A stretch of DNA of 64,000 nt. Origin: Woeseia sp034521225 (GTDB lineage Bacteria > Pseudomonadota > Gammaproteobacteria > Steroidobacterales > Woeseiaceae). The stretch spans positions 1 through 64,000 of the forward strand of contig JAXHMR010000020.1 of the NCBI GenBank assembly GCA_034521225.1, given 5' to 3'. A program made the translations under genes and the position numbers. Positions 18,551 to 27,559 of the stretch are shown in pieces. Below the pieces are notes generated by a model that worked only from the letters and a program-made list of their open reading frames with translations, did no database searches and was not told where the DNA came from. Position 1 is the stretch's first letter. Each line of letters opens with the position of its first letter.

Positions 18551-19258
18551 TTATGAGTCCAGTTCGATGTATACGCGTCGATTACGCGCCCCTTTTTTCT
18601 CAACCTTGCACACCTGTACCTTGCCGACTTCACCGGTCGACTTCAGGTGCGTCCCGCCACACGGCTGCAAGTCGACACCATCGATGTCGAGCAGGCGCAC
18701 CTTGCCCGCCCCTTTGGGCGGTTGTACGGACATCGTGCGGACGAGATCCGGGTTTGCGGCCAGTTCGGCGTCGGTAATCCAGCGGCACGTGACTGCATGG
18801 TTGGCTTCGACAAGTGCCCGAAGCTGGTCGTTGACATCATCCCGGTCGACACCATCCTGCATGTCGAAGTCGAGGCGGCTGCGCTCGGCGCTGATATTGC
18901 CGCCGGTGACGCCGTATTTCAGGACGACGCCGAGCAGATGCAGCGCCGTGTGCATGCGCATGTGGCGATAGCGCCGGTCCCAGTCGATAGCCGCCGTAAT
19001 ATTCGCGCCTTCCGGTGGCGCTTCGGCATTGTCCGCGAGGATATGCCGAATGGCACCGCGATCGCCGTAACGCGTGTCGATGACCTGCGCGGAGCCACCG
19101 TCCCAGCTCAATGTGCCGGTATCTCCTGGTTGCCCGCCGCCCATCGGGTAGAACACGGTACGGTCGAGAATTACAGCGCCGTCGGTCGTGTCGATGACCG
19201 TTGCCTCGCACTCCGCAAGGTATGCGTCATCGCGAAAAAGTGTCTCCGTCGTACTCAT
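18551..19258 (-). CDS. Trans-acting alanyl-tRNA editing protein (AlaX)
   Basis: 235-residue free-standing editing domain that hydrolyses mischarged Ser-tRNA(Ala) or Gly-tRNA(Ala). Zinc and catalytic motifs HTALH (about residue 105) and CGGTH (about 206) are intact, and FYPMGGGQPGDTG matches the N-terminal glycine-rich motif of AlaX-M forms. The enzyme backs up proofreading by AlaRS. It starts six bases upstream of the DUF418 gene on the same strand. Confidence 0.92.
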   Translation of the reverse strand: MSTTETLFRDDAYLAECEATVIDTTDGAVILDRTVFYPMGGGQPGDTGTLSWDGGSAQVIDTRYGDRGAIRHILADNAEAPPEGANITAAIDWDRRYRHMRMHTALHLLGVVLKYGVTGGNISAERSRLDFDMQDGVDRDDVNDQLRALVEANHAVTCRWITDAELAANPDLVRTMSVQPPKGAGKVRLLDIDGVDLQPCGGTHLKSTGEVGKVQVCKVEKKGARNRRVYIELDS

Positions 19259-19364
19259 TAATAACTTCCGCTTGCTTGCTCCGACTCCCGGAATTTACTC
19301 TGTCAGGGCGTGGTGAGGCAATTCATGCTGAAACTTTGCGGGCTTCCTGACATCATGCGCACCC

Positions 19365-20494
19365 ATGAATACAGCCAAATCACTGCGTCACGCGTTGCAT
19401 GCCGCACCGGAACTTTCCGGAGGCGAAACGGCCACGGCGGAAAAAATTATCACCTGGTTCAAGGCGCTGGCGCCGGATGAGATCTTGACCGGGCTCGGCG
19501 GCACCGGCGTCGCAATCATCTTTGGTGAGTCGGGCAGCGGTCCGACGATCATGCTGCGCAGCGAACTCGATGCGCTGCCCATCCTTGAGACGAACGACAT
19601 GCCACACCGTTCGACGACTGACGGCATTTCGCACCAGTGCGGCCACGACGGCCATATGGCGATACTCGCCGCCGTTGGCGCAGCGCTTGCCAAGAAGCGT
19701 CCGCGCAATGGGAGAGTCGTCCTGCTGTTCCAGCCCGCGGAGGAAACCGGGGATGGCGCGAATGCAGTTGCCGACGATGCCGGATTTGCCGCCATACGGC
19801 CCGATCGCGTATTCGCATTGCACAACCTGCCAGGTTATCCGCTGGGACAGGTCGTGGTCCGGGACGGCACATTTACCTGTGCGTCGCGCGGCATCGACAT
19901 CCGGCTCACGGGCTGCACGGCGCATGCGGCCCAGCCGGAAACGGGGCGCAGCCCGTCGCGGGCCATGCGTGAAATCATCGCGTTGCTGGAAGGTTTATCG
20001 GACGACTTCGATTCGGGTGGCGAACTTGCGTTTGCCACGGTGGTTGGCGCCAGGCTCGGTGATCGTGCGTTCGGCGTGTCACCCGGCACTGCCGCGGTTT
20101 GGGCGACACTGCGGACGGAATCGGACGCACTGATGCAAACGCTGGTGAGCCATTGCGAGGGGCGCGTGCGTGATATCGCGAAAGGCGAAAATCTTGACGT
20201 CGACATCCAGTACGAGGACGTATTTGCCGCTACGGTCAATGCACCTCGCGCCGTAGCAACGATCCGGCTGGCTTGCGAGGGGTTGCCGCTGGTTGAAGCC
20301 GCCAGGCCATTTCGCTGGTCCGAGGACTTTGGCCGCTTTACCCGCGAGTCGGAAGGCGCGTTTTTGCGCTGGGCGCGGGCGAGGACATGCCAGCGCTGCA
20401 CAATGAAGACTACGACTTTCCTGACGCACTGATTGACAGAGGCGCCGATGTGTTCCTGCGCATCATCGATGCCTGTCTGGATAAGGCCGCATGA
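19365..20494 (+). CDS. M20-family amidohydrolase (IAA-amino acid hydrolase type; one frame break)
   Basis: Cytosolic M20D-type N-acyl amino acid hydrolase of about 376 residues after repair. Motifs: RHALHAAPELSGGE, LRSELDALPI, SHQCGHDGHMAILAAVG, FQPAEETGDGA, FALHNLPGYPLG, the SEDFGRFT metal site, and the terminal GAGEDMPALHNEDYDFPDAL. The frame breaks near 20360 in TTTTT (GCG-TTT-TTT-GCG expected); one added T restores the C-terminus. Its TGA overlaps the ATG of dapF (ATGA at 20491), so the two are translationally coupled. A substrate linked to lysine or diaminopimelate metabolism is possible by context only. Confidence 0.82.
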
Positions 20495-21324
20495 AAGCGC
20501 CTGTGCGCGGCCGCCCGTTCATCAAGATGAACGGCCTGCGCAATCATTTCGTTATCGTCGATGCGCGCGAAATCCCTTTCGATCCGGACACGCCCGAGGT
20601 CGTGCACATCTGCGACCAGCAGGTTGGTGTCGGTGCCGACCAGCTGATTGTCCTCGAACGGGCGCGCACGGCAACCGGCGCTGATGCGTTCATGCGCATC
20701 ATCAACATGGACGGTCGCGAAGCAGAGGCCTGCGGCAATGCGACGCGCTGCGTGGCCTGGTTGCTGCTTGAAGAACAGCAGGGTGATGCAGTCACAATCG
20801 AGACACTGGCAGGTGCGCTGCGTTGCGAGCGCATCGGCAAACAACTGGTGCGGTGCGAGATGGGCCGGGTCAGCATGGATTGGCGCCGTATTCCGTTGAG
20901 CGAGGAGTGCGACACGCTGCATCTCGACATCGGGAACGGCCCGCTGTCGGATGCCGCCGCCGCGAGCGTCGGCAATCCGCACGCCGTGTTCTTCGTCGAT
21001 GACCTTGACGCGATTGATGTGGCCAAACTCGCGCCGCCGTTGCAGGAACATCCGCTGTTCCCCGAGCAGGCCAACATCGGTATCGCGCAGATGCTCGACG
21101 GTGCGCGCATGCGGCTGTCCGTCTACGAGCGAGGCGCCGGCCTGACGATGGCCTGCGGCAGCGGCGCCTGTGCGGCGGTTTTTATTGCCAATGCACGCGG
21201 CTTGCTTGATGCGCCGCGAGCCAGCGTCGAGCTGCCCGGCGGTAAAGTCGATATTGAAATTCGTGCCGACGATGTTGCGCTGATGAGCGGGCCGGTGGAT
21301 TTTAACTTTGAAGGGTTTCTGTAA
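20491..21324 (+). CDS. dapF: Diaminopimelate epimerase
   Basis: 277 residues. Interconverts LL- and meso-diaminopimelate for lysine and peptidoglycan synthesis without a cofactor. The two catalytic cysteines are in EACGNATRC (about residue 89) and MACGSGACA (about 219); VGNPHAVFFVDD and YERGAGLT are also present. The stretches VGADQLIVLERA, ADAFMRIINMDG and the closing MSGPVDFNFEG resemble the alphaproteobacterial form of DapF more than the common gammaproteobacterial one. It is translated from an ATGA overlap with the upstream M20 gene. Confidence 0.92.
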   Translation: MKAPVRGRPFIKMNGLRNHFVIVDAREIPFDPDTPEVVHICDQQVGVGADQLIVLERARTATGADAFMRIINMDGREAEACGNATRCVAWLLLEEQQGDAVTIETLAGALRCERIGKQLVRCEMGRVSMDWRRIPLSEECDTLHLDIGNGPLSDAAAASVGNPHAVFFVDDLDAIDVAKLAPPLQEHPLFPEQANIGIAQMLDGARMRLSVYERGAGLTMACGSGACAAVFIANARGLLDAPRASVELPGGKVDIEIRADDVALMSGPVDFNFEGFL

Positions 21325-21382
21325 CGATGCGACGAAAAAATGATAGTCGATTCCCGGCCGCTGACGGCCTCAGGGCGCCGCG

Positions 21383-22446
21383 GTGATCAAGCCCTCGACA
21401 CTGCTTTTGCTAATCGGCCTGTTAACAGGCGCGGCGTGCGCTGACCGCAGGGAGCAACAAATGGACGAATTGTTCGCTGCATACCAGGGCACGGACGTGC
21501 CCGGCGCCTCGGTCATTGTCATAAGGGACGGCGAACCGCCGGTGATCTCGCAGTTATGGCATGGCCGACCTTGCCAACGGTGCAAAGGTGCGGCCGGAGA
21601 CGAATTTCAGGCTTGCATCGCTGACCAAGCAATTTACGGCTACGTCAATAATGATGCTCGTCGAGCAGGGCGAACTCTCGCTCGATGACACGTTGGTCGA
21701 ACTGTTTGACGGCTTTCCCGATTACGGCAGCCGCATCACGCTCCGCCACCTGCTGCAGCACAATTCAGGGTTGATCGACTACGAATCACTGATCCCCGAT
21801 GACTACGAGGGCCAGGTATCCGACCGGTACGCGTTGCCAGAAGATGTACGAGGTCGACAGCACGTACTTCGAACCGGGAACCGGGTATCGCTACAGCAAT
21901 ACCGCCTACGCGATGCTTGCGATGCTGATCAACCGGACCGGCATGACATTTCCTGCGTTTCTCGAAAAGTACCTGTTCGCACCGCTCGGCATGGACAACT
22001 CGGTTGCCTACCAGAAAGGTATATCCGAGGTGCCGCACCGGGCGCTGGGCTATACCGTCGAAAATGGCGAGGTGACACTTAGCGACCAGAGCACGACCAG
22101 TGCCGTGCTGGGTGATGGCGGCATCTATACGTCCGCGCTCGACTACTTTAAATGGGACCAGGCGCTGTATACCGAATCGGTGCTGCAGCGGGAGACTCTC
22201 GAACAGATGTGGACCGGTAACTTCGGGGACTACGGTCTTGGCTGGCGTGTCGACGAAGCGGGCGGCCACCGCCGCCTGCACCACGACGGCAGCACCAGCG
22301 GTTTTCGCAACTACGTCATTCGGTACCCCGACGAGCGCATGACAGTACTTGTACTGACGAACCGGCGCGGTCCGGACGTCATGCCGCTCGCAGAAGCGGT
22401 GGCCGAAGTATACCTGCCGGTAGCCCGATCGCTTTCTTTTAACTGA
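21383..22446 (+). CDS. Beta-lactamase-type serine hydrolase (two frame breaks)
   Basis: Secreted class C/PBP-like hydrolase. GTG start with signal-like MIKPSTLLLLIGLLTGAACA (possible lipobox GAAC). Catalytic motifs: SxxK in RLASLTKQFTA, YxN in GYRYSNTAY and HxG in LHHDGSTSG. Frame changes near 21552 and 21840; at the second, removing one C gives a continuous RYALQKMYEVDSTYF. About 354 residues after repair. Likely a peptidase or esterase rather than a true beta-lactamase. It is followed by repeats B and A. Confidence 0.8.
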
Positions 22447-22465
22447 AGGACCGCTGCGCCGCCCC

Positions 22466-22549
22466 GATACCCCCTGCTGGGTCTTTGACGGAATGGCTCC
22501 CTTCGGTCCGCTTTATTTCCGTCAAAGGGCCCCCGGCAGGGGGTACCGG
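22466..22549. repeat. Repeat family B, copy 1
   Basis: Inverted arms GATACCCCCTGCTGGGTCTT and the matching CCCCCGGCAGGGGGTACC surround a conserved core (ATGGCTCCCTTCGGTCCGC then TTTATTTCC). The same core and arms recur at 48413 and, reversed, at 50864. Confidence 0.8.
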
Positions 22550-22602
22550 TGCTCCTCTGTGGTCGACGGATGCTTCGGATGCAGTGCCGATGGCGCGATG
22601 GC

Positions 22603-22785
22603 GGATTATTCATGAACGGCACGATGGTCGGGGCGGAGGTGTGCCCCGGGGAGGGCTTTTCAGGGCTGTGCCGGACAGGGACGTCCGGCACAGAGCGTAC
22701 AGGGACGTATTTACAGCGTCCCTGAAAAGCCCTCCCCGGGGTGCGCCTTCGCCAACCCCTGCAGTAAAGCGTTCATGAATAATCC
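22603..22785. repeat. Repeat family A, copy 3
   Basis: 183 bp bounded by GGATTATTCATGAACG and its perfect inverted copy. Inner arms GGGGAGGGCTTTTCAGGG and CCCTGAAAAGCCCTCCCC; central hairpin GTGCCGGACAGGGACGTCCG. The asymmetric block is on the right as in copy 2. It lies about 53 bp from repeat B copy 1, between two convergent genes. Confidence 0.88.
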
Positions 22786-22816
22786 GGACCGGCAACCTCG
22801 GGAAGTTGCACGGCAG

Positions 22817-24235
22817 CTACGCCAACAACCCCAATACCAGGAACCCGACAGCAGCGATCGATGCCGCCAGCAACGCATAGGGCAACTGCGTGCGCACATG
22901 GTCGATGTGGTCGGTGGCGGATGCCATTGACGCGACAACAGTGGTGTCGCTGATCGGGGAGGCGTGATCACCGAATATGGCGCCGGAGATTGCGGCACCG
23001 AGCATCAGTGGTACCGGCAGGCCGAGCGTGGTGGCGATTGGAATGGCAATCGGGATCATGATGGCGAACGTGCCCCAGCTCGAGCCGACGGAAAACGCGA
23101 TAAAGGCGGACGCAATGAAGACCAGCGGTGCCAGCAGCGGTTCGGGCACTGCGGAGCCGACCAGGCCGGCCACGTAGGGGCCCGTGCCGAGCAGGTTCGC
23201 TACATCGCCGAGCGCCAGTGCGAGTAGCAGGATCGTCGCAATCGGCAACAGCGATCCGGCACCTTTCATGAATACACGCATCAGTTCGTTGATCGAGGTG
23301 CCGCCGCGTCCCAGGACCAGTATCCAGGATACGAGGATGGCGAAGCTGATCGACCAGAGGATGGCGACAGAGCCGGAGCCCTCGATTATGCTGCCGTCGC
23401 CGGTGATGTACAGGCCCACCGGCATCATAAGGACCATCGCGAGGATCGGCAGCGTCATCAGGTAGGCCGGTGGCACCGGGCGCCCGTCGTCGTCAGGCAC
23501 GGTTTCAGCTGTTACGTCAACGATCGGGGTTGCGTCGGGCCACAGCAATTCGCCGCGCTGCGTGCGTTCCTCGGCGGCTTTCATCGGCCCGATGTTGATA
23601 TTCTTCCAGATAACAACGCCGGACAGCAGGATTGCCGTGATGGCGTAGAGGTTGTATGGAATCGACGCGATGAAGGTTTGCAGCGGATTGTCGATGCCGG
23701 TCGCCGCAATCAGGCCGACGATCACGGCACCCCATGCATTTAACGGAATCATTACGCACACCGGCGCTGACGTTGCATCAATCAGGTAGGCCAGTTTCTC
23801 CCGCGAGATCTGGAAGCGGTCGAATAATGGCCGGCTGACCGACCCGGCAACCAGCAGCGTGATGTTCGACTCGATGAAAATAACGAGCCCGGTGACCCAC
23901 GCCAGGATTTGCGCGCGCTTTGGCGTATGCACCCAGCGCCGGGTCTCCAGAAAATGCACAAAGCCGCGTACGCCGCCGGACTCTTCGATCGTGGCGATCA
24001 GCGAACCAATCAGCAGTGTGAAGATCAGGACACGTGTATCGCCGCCATCGCTGAAAACCTGTACGACTCCGTCAAGGCCCGCGGTGACGCCAGTCAGCGG
24101 ATTGAAGCCGTTCAGGACCAGGTAACCCATCCAGATGCCGGCAAACAGTGACAGGATGACCTGCTTGCTCCAGATCGCGAGCACAATCGCGATCACCGGT
24201 GGCAGGATCGAAAGCCAGCCTGGGTCTACCGTCAT
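22817..24235 (-). CDS. NhaC-type sodium/proton antiporter family transporter
   Basis: 472-residue carrier with about 12 transmembrane helices. Family stretches: LLIGSLIATIEESGGV, FIESNITLLVAGSVSRP, IDATSAPVCVMIPLNAWGA, and the most telling segments SVGSSWGTFAIMIPIAIPI and GAIFGDHASPISDTTVVAS. Members exchange sodium for protons or move amino acids or amines. The start at 24235 was chosen behind a G-rich site; a longer frame to 24448 would overlap the preceding gene and add non-membrane residues. It is the last gene of an operon with a deacetylase-like protein and an SSAT-like acetyltransferase, which hints at amine or polyamine handling. Confidence 0.85.
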   Translation of the reverse strand: MTVDPGWLSILPPVIAIVLAIWSKQVILSLFAGIWMGYLVLNGFNPLTGVTAGLDGVVQVFSDGGDTRVLIFTLLIGSLIATIEESGGVRGFVHFLETRRWVHTPKRAQILAWVTGLVIFIESNITLLVAGSVSRPLFDRFQISREKLAYLIDATSAPVCVMIPLNAWGAVIVGLIAATGIDNPLQTFIASIPYNLYAITAILLSGVVIWKNINIGPMKAAEERTQRGELLWPDATPIVDVTAETVPDDDGRPVPPAYLMTLPILAMVLMMPVGLYITGDGSIIEGSGSVAILWSISFAILVSWILVLGRGGTSINELMRVFMKGAGSLLPIATILLLALALGDVANLLGTGPYVAGLVGSAVPEPLLAPLVFIASAFIAFSVGSSWGTFAIMIPIAIPIATTLGLPVPLMLGAAISGAIFGDHASPISDTTVVASMASATDHIDHVRTQLPYALLAASIAAVGFLVLGLLA

Positions 24236-24266
24236 TAGCCCTGCCCCCTTTGGATTATCCGGCGGC

Positions 24267-25298
24267 TCAGTCGCCGTGCGTACCGATGTAGCCTTCGAGA
24301 AACGCCGAGAGATTGGCGCCAAGTTCCCCGGACAGGTAACCGCCTTCCTGTACCAGTACCGTCGGCAGCGGGACCTGGCCAATGCGCGCGCCGATGCGGC
24401 CGAATCCCGCTGTCGTGATGGCCAGGCCTTGCAGCGGATCTCCTTCATAGGCGTCGAGCCCCAGCGCTATGACCAGCGCACCGGGGTCGAATGCCGCGAT
24501 GCGATTCAGCCCGGCTTCAAGTGTCTTCAGCCACTCATCATCCGCGGTGCCGCGCGGTAACGGCAGGTTCAGGTTGTAGCCGAGGCCCGTGCCTTCGCCG
24601 CGCTCGTCGGCGTGGCCCCAGAAGAAGGGATAGAAACGGACCGGGTCGGCATGGATCGATACGGTCAGGACATCACTGCGGTCGTAGTAAATGCTTTGTG
24701 TACCGTTGCCGTGGTGGACATCGATATCGAGTATCGCGACTCGATCGTGCTGCTCGCGCAGCACCTCAGCCGCAACTGCCGCATTGTTCAGGTAACAGAA
24801 GCCGCCGGCGACTTCGCGGCTGGCGTGATGGCCGGGTGGTCGTGACAGCGCATAGCTCGCCCGGTCGCCGTTGGTGACGGCAAGTGCCGCATGCGCAGCG
24901 GTGTGGGCGCTCCATAATGCGCTTTGCCATGTGTCCGCGGTAATCGGGCTGGCCGTATCGTAGTGGTGCCAGCCAGCCTGGCCCGCGGCCGACGCCGGGT
25001 AGCTGCCGTCACGGCGGTCCGGATGTATGCCGGGCACGACTTCACTGGAGCCGCCTTCGATACGGGACCAGCGCACAAATATGTGTTCGAGGTAATACAG
25101 ATACTCGGGCGTATGTACACGGGCTATGTACTGCAGTCCCCGGTCCTCCGGCGATTCGGCCACAAGGCCTGATGCCTGTGCAGCGGCGAGCAGCGCGTCT
25201 GCGCGTGCCGGTGCCTCGGGGTTTGCCTGGGGTGCGCCGGACGAAAAGAAAGACTTCGGATCGTGTTTCTTTTGAATCGGGTCGTATACAACTTTCAT
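24267..25298 (-). CDS. Histone deacetylase superfamily, acetylpolyamine amidohydrolase type
   Basis: 343-residue zinc hydrolase removing acetyl groups from amines. Catalytic motifs: SRPPGHHASREVAGGFCYLNN (two active-site His), LDIDVHHGNGTQ (zinc Asp and His) and ALGLDAYEGDP (zinc Asp). The segment SIHADPVRFYPFFWGHADE with the following GEGTG is typical of acetylpolyamine amidohydrolases rather than class I/II histone deacetylases. Cytosolic, with no signal peptide. It lies 31 bases before the NhaC-type carrier and 72 bases after the acetyltransferase. Confidence 0.87.
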   Translation of the reverse strand: MKVVYDPIQKKHDPKSFFSSGAPQANPEAPARADALLAAAQASGLVAESPEDRGLQYIARVHTPEYLYYLEHIFVRWSRIEGGSSEVVPGIHPDRRDGSYPASAAGQAGWHHYDTASPITADTWQSALWSAHTAAHAALAVTNGDRASYALSRPPGHHASREVAGGFCYLNNAAVAAEVLREQHDRVAILDIDVHHGNGTQSIYYDRSDVLTVSIHADPVRFYPFFWGHADERGEGTGLGYNLNLPLPRGTADDEWLKTLEAGLNRIAAFDPGALVIALGLDAYEGDPLQGLAITTAGFGRIGARIGQVPLPTVLVQEGGYLSGELGANLSAFLEGYIGTHGD

Positions 25299-25370
25299 GC
25301 ATCGGTCCTGGTTAAGGAGTGCAGCCAGATGGTAACAGGGCGTGGCGCCAGTGCACCCCGCCGCAAATAG

Positions 25371-25862
25371 TCAGTCGCCCGCCAGTTTCGCGAACGACTG
25401 GTCGGAGGCCTGGTAAATACGTTCATCGTCGCGGTGCTTGAGACCGATTCGTTCGTAGAAAGCACGCGCATTGCTGTTCGTGCCGGCAACAGACAGCCGC
25501 AAGTGGGTCGCACCGGCCGCCCGGCCGAGTCGTGCCGTCTCTTTCAGCAGGCGTTTGCCGAGCCCGGTGCCGCGCTCACCGCTGTCGACATACAGGTCCG
25601 AAACATAGACACCCTGTTCACCGCGAAAGCTGGAAAAGACCAGGTACCACAGCGACAGTCCCACGGCCTTGCCTTCCCTCTCGGCAATCAATGCATAAAA
25701 TGCGGGCGCGTCTGAAAAGCCATGCCGGACAAAGTCGTCGGCGCTGGCTGTCGACTTGTGGCTTTCCCCGCTGGCTCTCGCCAGTGCGTGAACAGCTTCG
25801 GCGATGGTATCGGCGTCCGCACGCGTCGCCTTGCGGAGAGTTACGGGATTGTTGTCGTTCAT
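25371..25862 (-). CDS. GNAT acetyltransferase (SSAT-like)
   Basis: 163-residue GNAT-fold N-acetyltransferase. The acetyl-CoA site is GERGTGLGKRLL (about residues 98-109) after VSDLYVDS; NSNARAFYERIGL is motif B. The overall pattern (RKATRADADTI, DDFVRHGF, FYALIAEREGKAVGLSLWY) follows the spermidine/spermine or thialysine acetyltransferase branch. First gene of a probable three-gene operon with the acetylpolyamine-deacetylase-like protein and an NhaC-type carrier. Substrate inferred from context. Confidence 0.8.
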   Translation of the reverse strand: MNDNNPVTLRKATRADADTIAEAVHALARASGESHKSTASADDFVRHGFSDAPAFYALIAEREGKAVGLSLWYLVFSSFRGEQGVYVSDLYVDSGERGTGLGKRLLKETARLGRAAGATHLRLSVAGTNSNARAFYERIGLKHRDDERIYQASDQSFAKLAGD

Positions 25863-26142
25863 TTGCAGCCGGCCACTCTGGTCAGCCGCACAGGGTATGT
25901 CAGTCGAGCGGTGTTGTCATTATGACGGTCTTGCCCATGTACGGTGCCATATTGTCGGGAAAGTGCGGAGGCACATGCTCGGCCGCCGGGCCCTTGCTGC
26001 TCAATATGGGCCGCGTGTTTGCGGTGAGTTCAGCTGCAAGCTCAGTGAAACGAGGCAATTCGGGCTCGCCACGAGATTATTTTCCCTGGTGATCGGCAAT
26101 TGGTACCCTTCCCCGACAACCCCACGACAACGGAGTCCGGAT

Positions 26143-26604
26143 ATGTCCGCAAAAATGATGACGGTATTGGCCACAGGGTTCGTTGCAATTGGCATGGCAG
26201 GGCCGCTGGCGGCGGAAACCAGTGCCGAGGATGCGCTGGAGTATCGTGAAGCCGCAATGACGGCATTGCGCGGGCATATTGGTGCGGTCTCAAAGATCGT
26301 GCGCGGCCTCGTCAAGGATCACGGCTTTCTGCAGCAGCATGCCGATGCCCTTGCGGCGGGCGCGGCTGAACTGGAACACCTGTTCCCCGCAGGTTCGGAT
26401 GTCGGTGGATCGCAGGCATTGCCCGTGATCTGGGAGGATCCGGAGGCGTTTGCCGCCGCCGTGGACAAGGCGAAGCAGGCAACCGCCGAATTCAGCAAGG
26501 TCATCGCCGAGGGCGGTGACGAGGCGGCCATTGCTGCGGCATTCCGCGAAGTGGGCGGTTCATGCCGTGGCTGTCATGATGACTTTCGTAAATCGGACGA
26601 CTAG
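26143..26604 (+). CDS. Cytochrome c' (c-prime)
   Basis: 153 residues. Signal peptide to about residue 24 (ATGFVAIGMAGPLAAE), then a four-helix bundle beginning DALEYREAAMTALRGHIGAVSK. The single haem site CRGCHDDFR is near the C-terminus, as in class II cytochromes c. These periplasmic proteins bind NO or act in small electron transfers. ATG 26143 with GGAG upstream was chosen over an implausible long extension. It is followed 66 bases later by a dihaem cytochrome. Confidence 0.9.
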   Translation: MSAKMMTVLATGFVAIGMAGPLAAETSAEDALEYREAAMTALRGHIGAVSKIVRGLVKDHGFLQQHADALAAGAAELEHLFPAGSDVGGSQALPVIWEDPEAFAAAVDKAKQATAEFSKVIAEGGDEAAIAAAFREVGGSCRGCHDDFRKSDD

Positions 26605-26670
26605 GCAGGGGCCGTTAAAACGTATCTCATAAATCCTGCCGGACCCGTTGCTCGTCCGGGCGCCTGGCTT

Positions 26671-27524
26671 GTGCCGATTGCGATCGGCCTTGCGATCCTG
26701 TTCCTGGTTTCCCGGGTGGCAGCCGACGAAGCCGACGCGTTGATTGAAAAAGGCCGTTACCTCACGCATGCCGGCGGTTGCGTTACCTGCCATACCGAGG
26801 ATCGCGATGGCGCAATCCCGCTGGCCGGCGGGCGCGCCATCGAGTCCCCGTTCGGAACATTATCTCGCCGAATATCACGCCGCATCCGGAGGACGGCATC
26901 GGCGGCTGGTCGGATCGGATGTTCCTGCGCGCGTTCCAGAGTGGTGTCAATCCGGACGGCGATGCCTACTACCCGGCTTTCCCGTACACGTCCTACACCG
27001 GCATGTCGAATGAGGACCTGCTGGCGATCAAGGCGTATTTGCAGAGTCTCGAACCGGTTGAAGGCAGGAGCCCGGACCACGATCTCCCAATCGTCATGTC
27101 GTCGCGCATGACGGCAGCGGCATGGAAGAAACGCTATTTCAAGCCGCAACGATTCAGTCCGAATATCAACGAGGACGATCAATGGAACCGCGGCGCCTAC
27201 CTAGTGAGGCACGTCGGTCACTGCGGCGAATGCCACACGCCGCGGCGCGCGCTCGGCGCGCTGGAACGGGACCAGGAACTGGCCGGCAACCCGGACGGGC
27301 CGGACGGCGAGAAAATTCCCAATATCACACCGCACGAGGAAAACGGCATCGGCGACTGGTCAGTCGACGACATCGAGTATTTCCTTGATACCGGCATGTT
27401 GCCCGATGGCGATTTCACCGGTGGATCGATGGGGCCCGTCATTGAAGACAGCACGGCTAGCCACCTGACGCGCGAGGACCGGCTGGCCATCGCGGTCTAC
27501 CTGAAATCGGTGCCGGCACAGTAG
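26671..27524 (+). CDS. Dihaem cytochrome c (one frame break)
   Basis: Two haem c sites, GGCVTCHTE (about residue 35) and GHCGECHTPR (about 190), each followed by a repeated ISPNITPHPEDGIGGWS or IPNITPHEENGIGDWS block. This is the layout of cytochrome subunits of membrane alcohol, fructose or gluconate dehydrogenases. A GTG start gives an N-terminal helix PIAIGLAILFLVSRVAA, either signal or anchor. The frame changes near 26861; one added base joins the halves as FGT-IISPNITPHPE. About 284 residues. The dehydrogenase partner is not adjacent, although a soluble sugar dehydrogenase homologue lies at 31151. Confidence 0.83.
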
Positions 27525-27559
27525 AGCGCCGGTAACGCACGTCGTAACGTGCAGCCCGG

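Noticed and set aside
21383..22446. Serine hydrolase as an antibiotic-resistance beta-lactamase
   Set aside because: The SxxK/YxN/HxG set fits the broad esterase/peptidase group, and nothing in the context points to beta-lactam resistance.
24267..25298. HDAC-family protein as a true histone deacetylase
   Set aside because: The FYPFFWGHADE region and bacterial context favour the acetylpolyamine amidohydrolase branch.
25922..26092. A 56-codon ORF upstream of cytochrome c'
   Set aside because: No ribosome binding site, no domain pattern, and it ends just before the cytochrome leader region.
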